Made by a program: the position numbers and the translations under genes. The notes under the pieces were generated by a model that saw only the letters and a list, made by a program, of their open reading frames with translations, searched no databases and was not told the DNA's origin. From assembly GCF_900156465.1 (NCBI RefSeq), contig NZ_LT707064.1, forward strand, positions 3,921,001 through 3,985,000: DNA of 64,000 nt. The letters are read 5' to 3'. The stretch comes from Pseudomonas sp. 7SR1. GTDB lineage: Bacteria; Pseudomonadota; Gammaproteobacteria; Pseudomonadales; Pseudomonadaceae. Positions 38,845-46,919 of the stretch are shown one piece after another. Positions within the stretch are counted from its first letter, which is position 1, and every line of letters begins with the position of its first letter.

Positions 38845-39867
38845 ATGAACGCGATACTGGAAAACAAACCCGCGGCGGCGCCGGCCAGGACGCGTCGGCG
38901 GTTGCCAACGGAGCTGAGTATCTTCCTGGTGCTGATCGGCATCGGCCTGGTGTTCGAACTGTTTGGCTGGATCATGCGCGACCAGAGTTTCCTGATGAAC
39001 TCCCAGCGCCTGGTGTTGATGATCCTGCAAGTGTCGATCATTGGCCTCTTGGCCATCGGGGTGACCCAGGTCATCATCACCACCGGTATCGACCTATCGT
39101 CCGGCTCAGTGCTGGCGCTGTCGGCGATGATCGCCGCGAGCCTGGCCCAGACCTCGGATTTCGCCCGGGCGGTGTTTCCTTCCCTGACTGACCTGCCGGC
39201 CTGGATCCCCGTAGTGGCGGGGTTGGGGGTAGGCCTGCTGGCCGGTGCGATCAACGGCAGCATCATCGCCATCACCGGCATCCCGCCTTTTATCGCCACC
39301 CTCGGCATGATGGTGTCGGCCCGTGGGCTGGCGCGTTACTACACGGAAGGCCAGCCGGTGAGCATGCTGTCGGATTCCTACACCGCCATCGGCCACGGGG
39401 CCATGCCGGTGATCATTTTCCTGGTGGTGGCGGTGATCTTTCATATTGCCCTGCGCTACACCAAGTACGGCAAATACACCTACGCCATCGGTGGCAACAT
39501 GCAGGCGGCACGGACCTCGGGGATCAACGTCAAGCGTCACCTGGTGATCGTCTACAGCATCGCCGGGTTGCTGGCGGGGCTGGCCGGCGTGGTCGCCTCG
39601 GCACGGGCCGCAACCGGCCAGGCGGGCATGGGCATGTCCTACGAGCTGGATGCGATTGCCGCAGCGGTCATTGGCGGCACGAGCCTGGCGGGTGGGGTGG
39701 GGCGCATCACCGGGACGGTGATCGGAGCGCTGATCCTCGGTGTCATGGCCAGCGGCTTCACCTTCGTGGGGGTCGATGCCTACATCCAGGACATCATCAA
39801 GGGCGTGATCATCGTGGTGGCGGTGGTCATCGACCAGTACCGCAACAAGCGCAAGCTCAAGCGCTGA
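38845..39867 (+). CDS. Sugar ABC transporter permease (inositol)
   Basis: A 340-residue membrane protein of the CUT2 (RbsC-like) permease family. It has GLLAIGVTQVIITTGIDLSSGSVLAL, NGSIIAITGIPPFIATLGMM and the cytoplasmic loop YAIGGNMQAARTSGINV near residue 215, ending GRITGTVIGALILGVMASGF. ATG 38845 is preferred over ATG 38839 because AAAGGTG then lies at the normal distance. It is IatP-like and completes a binding protein-ATPase-permease set. Confidence 0.9.
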   Translation: MNAILENKPAAAPARTRRRLPTELSIFLVLIGIGLVFELFGWIMRDQSFLMNSQRLVLMILQVSIIGLLAIGVTQVIITTGIDLSSGSVLALSAMIAASLAQTSDFARAVFPSLTDLPAWIPVVAGLGVGLLAGAINGSIIAITGIPPFIATLGMMVSARGLARYYTEGQPVSMLSDSYTAIGHGAMPVIIFLVVAVIFHIALRYTKYGKYTYAIGGNMQAARTSGINVKRHLVIVYSIAGLLAGLAGVVASARAATGQAGMGMSYELDAIAAAVIGGTSLAGGVGRITGTVIGALILGVMASGFTFVGVDAYIQDIIKGVIIVVAVVIDQYRNKRKLKR

Positions 39868-40214
39868 GGCCAGGGAACGGGCCCGCCTCCGTCCCGGTCC
39901 CTGCGACAAAGCGCCACGCCTGACCGCGTGGCGTTGCCATCTGTCTTCTCAATACAGCCACGGCACCGAATTTCTTGTTATAAACGCATTCCGATAACCG
40001 CCTGGCGCCTGTCAGACGGCTTTTAAAGGGGGTGTCGGATATTTTCCCTATGTTTTCAGTTGCTGAGGCTTCGACTCGGCCTTAGACTGCCGCCCCTCGT
40101 AAATTGAGTGCCGGGTGGCGCTTGGAATAAACGGCGCCTTCCCGATGAGCGTGGCAGCTTAGTGCGGGACGCTCCATAATTCGCCTTAATGCACGTTTTT
40201 TTATAGAGAAATCA
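39868..40214. other. Intergenic region upstream of the DksA2-like gene
   Basis: 347 bases. It begins with a hairpin CGCCACGCctgaccGCGTGGCG (39912-39933), a possible weak terminator for the transporter operon. The 40075-40200 part has several GC hairpins, including GGCGCTTGGAATAAACGGCGCC, and ends in a T-run just before the DksA2-like gene. This may be a structured leader, but I recognise no known RNA family. Confidence 0.4.
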
Positions 40215-40619
40215 ATGACAAAGGAAAAGTTGCTGGCCATGCCGGCGGATGACTACATGAATGCCGAGCAGCTGGCTTTCTTCACCAAGCTGTTGCAGAA
40301 CATGAAAGTCGAAACCCACGAGCGCATCGAACAGAACCGAATCGCCATTGAAAGTCTGGATTCCCCGGCTGACCCCGCAGACGCTGCTTCCGTAGAAGAA
40401 GAGCGTACCTGGCTGGTCAACGCCATCGACCGTGACCAGCGCATGCTGCCCCAGCTGGAGCAAGCCCTGGACCGTATCAACGACGACAGCTTCGGCTGGT
40501 GTGATGACAGCGGCGAGCCGATCGGCCTCAAGCGCCTGCTGATCAGCCCGACCACCAAATACTGCATCGAAGCCCAGGAACGTCACGAGCAGATCGACAA
40601 GCACCAGCGTCAGGCCTGA
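40215..40619 (+). CDS. dksA2: DksA2-like RNA polymerase-binding protein lacking the zinc finger
   Basis: A 134-residue TraR/DksA-family protein. The coiled coil has the DPADAA tip motif (D53, D56, A58), which in DksA enters the RNA polymerase secondary channel. Only two of the four zinc-finger positions are cysteine (C96, S99, C117, A120), as in Pseudomonas aeruginosa DksA2, which works without zinc. It is expected to replace DksA under zinc limitation, cooperating with ppGpp. A GAGAAATCA leader precedes the ATG. Confidence 0.85.
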   Translation: MTKEKLLAMPADDYMNAEQLAFFTKLLQNMKVETHERIEQNRIAIESLDSPADPADAASVEEERTWLVNAIDRDQRMLPQLEQALDRINDDSFGWCDDSGEPIGLKRLLISPTTKYCIEAQERHEQIDKHQRQA

Positions 40620-40633
40620 TTTTTCTTCCGAGA

Positions 40634-40686
40634 GATCGCCGTCCACGGCCGTAGAGGCCCCCGGGCGGCGATCTTTTGCTTTTTCT
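40634..40686 (+). terminator. Intrinsic terminator after the DksA2-like gene
   Basis: Inverted repeat GATCGCCG...CGGCGATC followed by TTTTGCTTTTT, 15 bases after the stop codon. Confidence 0.85.
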
Positions 40687-40796
40687 CATCCTCCTTTCCG
40701 TTGACCTGCTGCAAGAACCCTACTAATGGACCATGGATAATGGCTCTGTAGTGGCGTTTAATGCAGGCATAACAATGAGAAGTGGTGGTGACGAAC

Positions 40797-42407
40797 ATGG
40801 CGACAGACGGATCTCTGGCGGGTGCTGTGCCTGCCTCGGTATCGGATACCAAGGGCCCGGCGCGCTGGCTGATGCCGACCCTGCAGAGCCTCGCCCTGAG
40901 TGCACTGCTGTGTGGCATGGCGCTGGGCGGGTGGTCCTTGTACCTGGTCCTGCCCCTGGCAATGGTGATTGTCTGGTTGCCGCGCCTGCGTTCGCGGCTG
41001 GCCACCACACCTGCGGCCGACACCGATGCCGACGCCCTGGCCGGGCTGACCCGCGACCTGTCCTATACCACCAGCCATAACGCCTTGTCGGCGGCGGGCG
41101 TAGCCTATTCGGTCAAGCAACTGGCCGGTAGAGTCCAGTCGCAACTCGATGCCGCGGCACAGATCGTCAGCAATGCCGAAGCGATGATCGCCACCGAACA
41201 AGCCACCTCGCAACTCAGCCAGCAGGCCCTGGGAGCCGCCAGCGAGGCCCATCGCAGCAGCGTGGCCGGGCGCAGCGAACTGGTGGAATCCATCAGCCGC
41301 ATGCACCAGCTCAGCCAGCGCGCGAACGACAGTCGCGAGCTGATCGAGGCCTTGAGCGTACGCAGCGATGAAATCCAACGGGTCACCCTGGTGATCCAGT
41401 CCATCGCCAGCCAGACCAACCTGCTGGCACTGAACGCGGCCATCGAGGCGGCACGGGCCGGTGAGCATGGCCGTGGCTTCGCGGTGGTCGCCGACGAAGT
41501 CCGTGGCCTGGCTGGCCGCACTGCCGCCGCGACCGGCGAGGTCGGGGTCATGGTGGCGGATATCCAGCAACGCACCGCCCAGGTGGTCGAGCAGATCCGC
41601 CAGTTGGCCGGTGACCTGGACAGCGGCGTCCAGCAGGTCGAGCACACCGGACAGCACTTGGAGAACATCGCCCGGCTGGCCGCCGGTGTCGAGAATCAGG
41701 TCAGTGCCATCGCCCAAGGCACCGACACCAACCGCGAGCAGCTCGACAGCCTGTTCCATGCCATCGAGCAGATGCGCAGCGACCTGTCCGTCAGCGACCA
41801 GCAGACCCAGCGTCTGGCCGAGGCGGCCGTGCAGATGGAAGGCCAGGCCGAGACCATCAGCGAGCGTCTGGCCGAGGTTGGCCTGGACGATTATCACCAG
41901 CGCATCTACGACCTGGCCCGGGAAGGGGCGCGCCAGATCGCCGCGCAGTTCGAGGAGGATGTCGACCAGGGGCGGATCAGCCTGGACGACCTGTTCGACC
42001 GTAGCTACCAGCCCATCCCCAATACCCAACCGGCCAAGTACCAGACCCGTTTCGACCGTTACACCGACCAGGTCCTGCCGGCCATCCAGGAACCCTTGCT
42101 GGCCCGGCACGAGGGCCTGGTCTTCGCAATCGCCTGCACCCAACAGGGTTATGTGCCGACCCATAACAAGGTCTTCAGCCAGCCGCTGACCGGCGATCCC
42201 CAGGTGGACACGCTGAACAACCGCACCAAACGCAAGTTTTCCGATCGTACCGGGATCCGCTGCGGCAGCCACCAGCAGCCGGTACTGTTGCAGACCTACA
42301 CCCGTGATACCGGCGAACTGATGCACGACTTGTCCGTGCCGATCATGATCAAGGGGCGTCACTGGGGTGGACTGCGACTGGGGTATAAACCCGAGAAGCC
42401 GCGCTAG
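40797..42407 (+). CDS. Methyl-accepting chemotaxis protein
   Basis: A chemotaxis transducer of 536 residues. A hydrophobic N-terminal pair of helices (about 20-60, [30 protein letters not shown]) anchors it with almost no periplasmic domain. The signalling domain (about 80-370) has the conserved hairpin tip [37 protein letters not shown]. The C-terminus (about 390-536) is a cytoplasmic sensor-like domain ending [20 protein letters not shown]. It probably senses an internal signal. The ATG at 40797 is used; a GTG at 40782 is possible. Confidence 0.9.
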   Translation: MATDGSLAGAVPASVSDTKGPARWLMPTLQSLALSALLCGMALGGWSLYLVLPLAMVIVWLPRLRSRLATTPAADTDADALAGLTRDLSYTTSHNALSAAGVAYSVKQLAGRVQSQLDAAAQIVSNAEAMIATEQATSQLSQQALGAASEAHRSSVAGRSELVESISRMHQLSQRANDSRELIEALSVRSDEIQRVTLVIQSIASQTNLLALNAAIEAARAGEHGRGFAVVADEVRGLAGRTAAATGEVGVMVADIQQRTAQVVEQIRQLAGDLDSGVQQVEHTGQHLENIARLAAGVENQVSAIAQGTDTNREQLDSLFHAIEQMRSDLSVSDQQTQRLAEAAVQMEGQAETISERLAEVGLDDYHQRIYDLAREGARQIAAQFEEDVDQGRISLDDLFDRSYQPIPNTQPAKYQTRFDRYTDQVLPAIQEPLLARHEGLVFAIACTQQGYVPTHNKVFSQPLTGDPQVDTLNNRTKRKFSDRTGIRCGSHQQPVLLQTYTRDTGELMHDLSVPIMIKGRHWGGLRLGYKPEKPR

Positions 42408-42410
42408 GCG

Positions 42411-42490
42411 CTGTACGAAAGCCTTGATACTCGTTCATGCTGCGTTGAAAGCAGCCGCGCCTGGCCTTCGTTTCAGGACGCTGGTACAGA
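42411..42490. repeat. Short imperfect palindrome related to the 38623-38777 repeat
   Basis: CTGTACGAAAGCCTTG...CTGCGTTGAAAGCAG...CTGGTACAG. The ends (CTGTAC/GTACAG) and the GCTGCGTTGAAAGCAG core resemble the longer element at 38623-38777. Confidence 0.5.
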
Positions 42491-42509
42491 GCCCGGGCGG
42501 AGTAAGGAA

Positions 42510-42531
42510 GTGGGAGCACGTTCGCTCCCAC
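42510..42531. terminator. Palindrome between convergent genes, possible bidirectional terminator
   Basis: GTGGGAGCacgttcGCTCCCAC, a perfect 8-base stem similar to a REP core, lies between the chemotaxis gene and the DUF2789 gene. There is no T-run, so terminator function is uncertain. Confidence 0.4.
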
Positions 42532-42559
42532 GGAGCGCTTCATTCAGTTGGCGTCGTGA

Positions 42560-42796
42560 CTATTTGCCGTCATGCAGGCGCACGTTCAGTTGGTCCACCA
42601 GCACGGCCTCTTCGCCATCGGCCAGCAACCACTCCCTGAGCAGGTCTTTCTGTTGATCCGACCAGAAGTCGGCTTCCACCAGCTTGGTCTCCGGCGCCAG
42701 CGGATGCGCCATGATGAAATCGTCTATGGCTTTGCCGTCCGAGGGCAGGCCCAGTTGATCGAACAGGGTCGAAAGTTCGTGAGAGGGCTGTTCCAT
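42560..42796 (-). CDS. DUF2789 family protein
   Basis: A 78-residue acidic protein (MEQPSHELSTLFDQLGLPSD...) of the DUF2789 family. It has the conserved pattern LFDQLGL near residue 11, FIMAHPL near 27 and W45SDQQKDLLREWLLADGEEAV. The function is unknown. An AAAGGAG ribosome-binding site lies 6 bases before the ATG. Confidence 0.75.
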   Translation of the reverse strand: MEQPSHELSTLFDQLGLPSDGKAIDDFIMAHPLAPETKLVEADFWSDQQKDLLREWLLADGEEAVLVDQLNVRLHDGK

Positions 42797-42894
42797 GGGA
42801 TTCTCCTTTGGGCGTGCGCCGGGATGGCGCTGGGTTGCACTCCTTTATCTGAGGCAAGCGGGCGCCAGGAGTTCTATCGCTTGTGTCCCGATGT

Positions 42895-43131
42895 TCAAGC
42901 GCTCTGTTCGAGGTACCTGGCCAGGTAGCAGGCTTCGTTATGATCAGCGCGGAAACCTCTTACACGTCCGGTTGATGTTTCTTCAATATGGAAAAAACAC
43001 TTGCCGGCCAGGACGACCCGATAACGCGGTTGAAACAGGCCAACCTTGAGGTCATCGGCCCCGCCTAGGGGCTCATGGGGGGCGAGGTTGCGAGGCGTGG
43101 CGGGTTGGATCGGGGTTGTGAAGGCGTCCAT
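42895..43131 (-). CDS. Small hypothetical protein
   Basis: A 78-residue protein starting MDAFTTPIQPATPRNLAPHE after an AAGGAA box. The C-terminal half (FQPRYRVVLAGKCFFHIEET...HNEACYLARYLEQ) looks folded and basic. I recognise no family. The frame continues to 43218 upstream, but the ribosome-binding site favours 43131. Confidence 0.55.
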   Translation of the reverse strand: MDAFTTPIQPATPRNLAPHEPLGGADDLKVGLFQPRYRVVLAGKCFFHIEETSTGRVRGFRADHNEACYLARYLEQSA

Positions 43132-43537
43132 GTGAATTCCTTTTCTATGGCTTACCGACGAATTGCCGGGTATTTCAAGTAGTCTCCGTGCCCACGGCTG
43201 CTCTAGAATCGGCAGCACCGTATGGACGGTGGTGCCTATCTAAAGCAATTTTTTTCAGGCTCGATGTCAGAAAAATGCTTTTTTAAGTCTGAAATTTCCC
43301 TAAAGTTAGTAGTCCGACCTTTTCCGATGTGCAGAGTGGAGATTTCCTTCAGCCCCTGACGCTCCTTGGGAAAGGCGGCGAGAGTGGCAATCCTTTAGTC
43401 TTCTCTCGCCCTGGGACAGGGTACGCCGTTCACTTCGAATTTCAGTGACAGGTCCATTGCGACGATACAGTCGGCACGGGTTCTTGTGGTCCGTCCGTTG
43501 TGTGGAACGGACCATTTTCAAAGATGGGGATGTTTCC
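43132..43537. other. Intergenic region with AT-rich stretch and a hairpin
   Basis: About 400 bases. It includes an AT-rich segment at 43240-43310 with T- and A-runs, and a stem GGCGAGAG...CTCTCGCC (about 43377-43411). It probably holds divergent promoters for the two flanking hypothetical genes. No convincing gene is visible. Confidence 0.4.
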
Positions 43538-44008
43538 TTGGCAGTAAGTAATCTCGACATGCATGCGTTATTTGTACTGGGTGACCTTCGGGCAAAACTG
43601 GTCAAACTCTTTCAGTCGCGTTTCGTCTACATCACCGAGCAGACCGCCGAAGGTATCTATGTCGCCGAAATCGATACCGAATCGGCCCTGGTGGTCGATG
43701 ACAAGCAAAGGCTCGAGCTCAAGGTCGGTGATCATTTTCGCGCGGCGGTGTTGCCAAGCCGTGAAGGCGGCAAGTTTGAAATCAGGTTTCGCGAGATCAA
43801 GCTCACGGTCTATGGACTTGGCGACTATGCGTTTGTAACGACGCCGGGGGGCGAGGCGATCCTGTTCAAGGAAGGCCATAGCGTGGTCACCGTGTTCGCG
43901 GCGCACGAACAACTGCAGGAAGGCTTGACCAAGACCCTGAAGGCCGTCACCGCCAAAGCCGCGAAGTGGCGCAAGGGTGAACTCGTGACATTCAAGGCCA
44001 GTGAATGA
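43538..44008 (+). CDS. Hypothetical protein, Pseudomonas-type
   Basis: About 156 residues (MAVSNLDMHALFVLGDLRAK...) of mixed beta-rich character, with a C-terminal helix rich in Lys and Ala (LTKTLKAVTAKAAKWRKGEL). No signal peptide or known domain is recognised. A TTG at 43538 with GGGGA seven bases before it is taken as start; the ATG at 43559 is the alternative. It is followed by a betaine-type binding protein gene with its own promoter space. Confidence 0.55.
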   Translation: MAVSNLDMHALFVLGDLRAKLVKLFQSRFVYITEQTAEGIYVAEIDTESALVVDDKQRLELKVGDHFRAAVLPSREGGKFEIRFREIKLTVYGLGDYAFVTTPGGEAILFKEGHSVVTVFAAHEQLQEGLTKTLKAVTAKAAKWRKGELVTFKASE

Positions 44009-44197
44009 CAGATGCAAGGCCGGTGAAAAAATGTAGGAAGCGGGGCTGCGCAAGTTCCCAACTTCCACGCCGGTAACAGTTTTCACAAGATCTCGCTGGA
44101 ACCTCGGCTACAGTCAGTTGACTGAACTATTCACACGCTTGCGTTCGGTTACGCAGGATCGTTCAGCTATCGCTGTGTCTGGCATGAGGTGCAATGC

Positions 44198-45208
44198 ATG
44201 AAACGAGTTCGACAGTGGCTGGCTGCCTGGGCCACCTTCGCTGTGTTGGTTTCACCACTCCCGGCATCGGCCGCATCCGCGCCGATCCACTTCGCCGACT
44301 TGAACTGGGAAAGTGGCAGCCTGATCACCGATATCCTGCGGATCATCGTGGAGAAGGGCTACGGCCTGAAAACCGATACATTGCCGGGCACCACCATTAC
44401 CCTGGAAACCGCCCTGGCCAACAACGACATCCAGGTGATCGGGGAAGAATGGGCCGGACGCAGTCCTGTGTGGGTCAAGGCCGAGGCCGAAGGCAAGGTG
44501 GTCGCCTTGGGCGATACGGTCAAAGGCGCGACCGAAGGCTGGTGGGTACCCGAGTACGTCATCAAGGGCGACCCGGCCAAGGGTATCAAGCCCCTGGCGC
44601 CGGACCTGCGCAGCGTCAGCGACCTGGCGCGATACAAACATGTGTTCAAGGATCCGGAGAGTCCGGACAAGGGGCGTTTCCTCAACAGCCCCATCGGCTG
44701 GACTTCCGAGGTGGTCAACAAACAGAAGCTCAAGGCCTATGGCCTGGCCGACAGTTTCGTCAACTTCCGCAGCGGTTCCGGTGCGGCGCTGGATGCGGAG
44801 ATCACGTCCTCGATTCGCCGAGGCAAGCCGATCCTGTTCTATTACTGGTCGCCCACGCCCCTGCTTGGAAAGTTCAAGCTGGTGCAGCTGGAGGAGCCGC
44901 CATTCGATGCCGAGGCCTGGAAAACCCTGACCGATGCCGACAACCCCAATCCCAGGCCGACCCGCTCCCTGGCCTCGAAACTGTCCATCGGCGTATCGAC
45001 CCCGTTCCAGAAACAGTATCCGGACATCGCCGAGTTCTTCAGCAAGGTCGACCTGCCCATCGATCCGTTGAACAAGGCCCTGGCGGACATGAGCGAAAAA
45101 CGCATGCCCCCGCGCGAAGCCGCCGAGGCTTTCCTCAAGGCCCATCCACAGGTCTGGCAGGCCTGGCTGCCCAAGGATGTGGCGGACAAGGTGGCGGCGG
45201 GGCTGTAG
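44198..45208 (+). CDS. Glycine-betaine/choline-type ABC substrate-binding protein (orphan)
   Basis: A 336-residue OpuAC-family periplasmic protein with signal peptide MKRVRQWLAAWATFAVLVSP...ASA. Motifs are IHFADLNWESGSLITDILRIIVEKGYG and GRSPVWVKAEAEGKVVALGDTVKGATEGWWVPEYV, whose Trp/Tyr residues form the usual aromatic box for quaternary amines. No permease or ATPase gene is adjacent, so it may feed a transporter encoded elsewhere. The ATG at 44198 follows GAGGTG. Confidence 0.85.
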   Translation: MKRVRQWLAAWATFAVLVSPLPASAASAPIHFADLNWESGSLITDILRIIVEKGYGLKTDTLPGTTITLETALANNDIQVIGEEWAGRSPVWVKAEAEGKVVALGDTVKGATEGWWVPEYVIKGDPAKGIKPLAPDLRSVSDLARYKHVFKDPESPDKGRFLNSPIGWTSEVVNKQKLKAYGLADSFVNFRSGSGAALDAEITSSIRRGKPILFYYWSPTPLLGKFKLVQLEEPPFDAEAWKTLTDADNPNPRPTRSLASKLSIGVSTPFQKQYPDIAEFFSKVDLPIDPLNKALADMSEKRMPPREAAEAFLKAHPQVWQAWLPKDVADKVAAGL

Positions 45209-45345
45209 GCATTCGCCTGGCGGCGGGTTGAACTCTTGATCCTGAGCAATGAGGGTTTCGCGCGAAGCTGGCAATCTGCGCCGGTCCAGCGAAATATCAA
45301 ATTCGAGCTAGGATGAATGTTCAACCTTTTCCAGGAGACTGGCGA

Positions 45346-45783
45346 ATGACGCTGTTATTGGCTCGGTCGCTGGTCGCGGTTTTCGCGGCCATCAGCTTGA
45401 TCCATATGTATTGGGCCCTGGGCGGACGCTGGGCCGCCCTGGCGGTGGTGCCCCAGGTGCCGGTGCAGCACGGACAGGCGCTGCGCCCGGCGTTCGATCC
45501 ATCGGGCTGGTTGACGCTGCTGGTCGCCCTGGGGCTGCTGTTGATCGCGCTGCTGGTAAGCCTGCGGGTCGGTCTGCTGGCGCCGCCGGTCACTCATCGG
45601 GCGCTCCAGTGGCTGATCAGCGCGATCGCCTTGCTGATGTTCGCCCGGGCCATTGGCGAGTCGAACCTGGTGGGCTTCTTCAAGGAGGTCAAGGATTCGA
45701 CGTTCGCCAGGCTCGACACCTGGATCTACTCGCCCTTGTGCGTCGTGCTCGGGGCCGGGTTGTTGACGGTGGCCTGGGCCTGA
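45346..45783 (+). CDS. DUF3995 membrane protein
   Basis: A 145-residue inner-membrane protein with four predicted helices. It starts MTLLLARSLVAVFAAISLIHMYWALGGRWA, which is typical of the DUF3995 family. The function is unknown. A CAGGAGA box precedes the ATG. The gene converges on the antiporter operon with a gap of only 13 bases. Confidence 0.75.
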   Translation: MTLLLARSLVAVFAAISLIHMYWALGGRWAALAVVPQVPVQHGQALRPAFDPSGWLTLLVALGLLLIALLVSLRVGLLAPPVTHRALQWLISAIALLMFARAIGESNLVGFFKEVKDSTFARLDTWIYSPLCVVLGAGLLTVAWA

Positions 45784-45796
45784 GTCGGGTCACCGG

Positions 45797-46159
45797 CTAA
45801 CTGTCGGATCCTGTCCGCCTGCTGCTCACTTCCGCCGGCACATCATCCCCGGCCATGCGCTTGCGGAACAACGCCGCCCGGGCCAGCAGCAGGGTGGTCA
45901 CCGGTACGGTGATCGACAGCAGGATCGGGATCAGCCAGGCATGCAGCACCGGCCCGGACTTGAGCGCCGAGAAATACAGGATCGAGGCCAGTGCCACGCA
46001 CCAGGCGCCCAGGGTCGAAGCCAGCGCCGGAGGATGCATGCGCTGGAAATAATCCTTGAGCCGCACCAGGCCAACGGCTCCGACCAGGGCGAACAGGCTG
46101 CTGAGCACCAGCAGGATCGCCACTGCGGCTTCGACCCACATCGACAATTGGCCATTCAT
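45797..46159 (-). CDS. mrpG: Mrp/Pha-type cation:proton antiporter subunit G
   Basis: A 120-residue, three-helix subunit (VEAAVAILLVLSSLFALVGAVGLVRLKDYFQRMHPPALASTLG), the last gene of the six-gene operon. The RLKDYFQRMHPPA loop is the family mark. Its ATG overlaps the mrpF stop. Confidence 0.92.
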   Translation of the reverse strand: MNGQLSMWVEAAVAILLVLSSLFALVGAVGLVRLKDYFQRMHPPALASTLGAWCVALASILYFSALKSGPVLHAWLIPILLSITVPVTTLLLARAALFRKRMAGDDVPAEVSSRRTGSDS

Positions 46160-46434
46160 TCGATCACCTCCCCACGCAGCAGGAACTTGGCCAGGGCGAA
46201 CGAACCGACAAAGCCGAACAGGGCGATCAGCAACGCCGCTTCGAAGTAGGTGTCGCTGGCATAACGAATGCCCAGCACCAGCATCATCAGCATCGCAATG
46301 ATGTAGAGATAATCCAGGGCCAGTACCCGATCCTGTGCCGATGGGCCCTTGAACAGTCGCACCAGGGTCAGCACCATCGCCAGGGAGAACAGGAAAAGAC
46401 TCAACAGGATCGAGTTGGACAGGAACGGGCTCAT
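46156..46434 (-). CDS. mrpF: Mrp/Pha-type cation:proton antiporter subunit F
   Basis: A 92-residue subunit with three helices (MSPFLSNSILLSLFLFSLAMVLTLVRLFKGPSAQDRVLALDYLYI). The GPSAQDRVLALD loop is conserved in MrpF/PhaF. Starts and stops overlap both neighbours by four bases. Confidence 0.92.
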   Translation of the reverse strand: MSPFLSNSILLSLFLFSLAMVLTLVRLFKGPSAQDRVLALDYLYIIAMLMMLVLGIRYASDTYFEAALLIALFGFVGSFALAKFLLRGEVIE

Positions 46435-46919
46435 TGGAAAATCTCCATCAAGGGGCGCTCATAGGTGGCCTTGAAGTGGGCGATGAACGACGCTTCGTCT
46501 TGCAGATCGAACACGTGCATCAGCAGGATGCTGCGGTCCAGTGCCAGTTCCGACCAGACTGTCCCGGGGATGACCGTGGTGATCATCGACAGCGCGGCCA
46601 GGCCATTGGCGTCATGCAGATCCAGCGGCACCTTGACGAAGCACGAGCGAGGTGGGCGCCGTCCGGCGTTCAGCACGCTCCAGGCCACTGCCAGGTTGGA
46701 CAGCAGCACGTCGCGGCCCACCAGCAGGAACAGCCGAAGCACCGTGCCGGGGCGTCGGATACGAATGGGCCGCGGGCGCAGCGGACGCATCATCAGCGGC
46801 GCGAGAAAGCCCAGCGCCGCCCCCAGCAGCAGATGGCCGGGGCTGACCGTCAGGTTCAACGCCAGCCACAGTCCCCAGAGTGCCAGGGACAGCCAGGGTG
46901 CGGGAAACAGGCGTTTCAT
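46431..46919 (-). CDS. mrpE: Mrp/Pha-type cation:proton antiporter subunit E
   Basis: A 162-residue membrane subunit starting MKRLFPAPWLSLALWGLWLA, with the family segments GRDVLLSNLAVAWSVL, LSMITTVIPGTVWSELALDRSILLMHVFDL. The frame is open to 47351 upstream, but the ATG at 46919 overlapping the mrpD stop is the proper start. Confidence 0.92.
   Translation of the reverse strand: MKRLFPAPWLSLALWGLWLALNLTVSPGHLLLGAALGFLAPLMMRPLRPRPIRIRRPGTVLRLFLLVGRDVLLSNLAVAWSVLNAGRRPPRSCFVKVPLDLHDANGLAALSMITTVIPGTVWSELALDRSILLMHVFDLQDEASFIAHFKATYERPLMEIFQ

Noticed and set aside
37116..39308. A 730-residue minus-strand frame over the ABC transporter genes
   Set aside because: It spans two well-supported genes and the palindromic repeat between them, and has no recognisable domain.
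39970..39992. Possible Zur box upstream of the DksA2-like gene (TTGTTATAAACGCATT)
   Set aside because: Only one half (TGTTATAA) fits; the other half does not match the palindrome.
43301..43330. Possible sigma-28 promoter (TAAAGTTA...CCGATGT) upstream of the hypothetical gene
   Set aside because: The spacing between the two elements is about three bases longer than the usual 11, so I do not call it.
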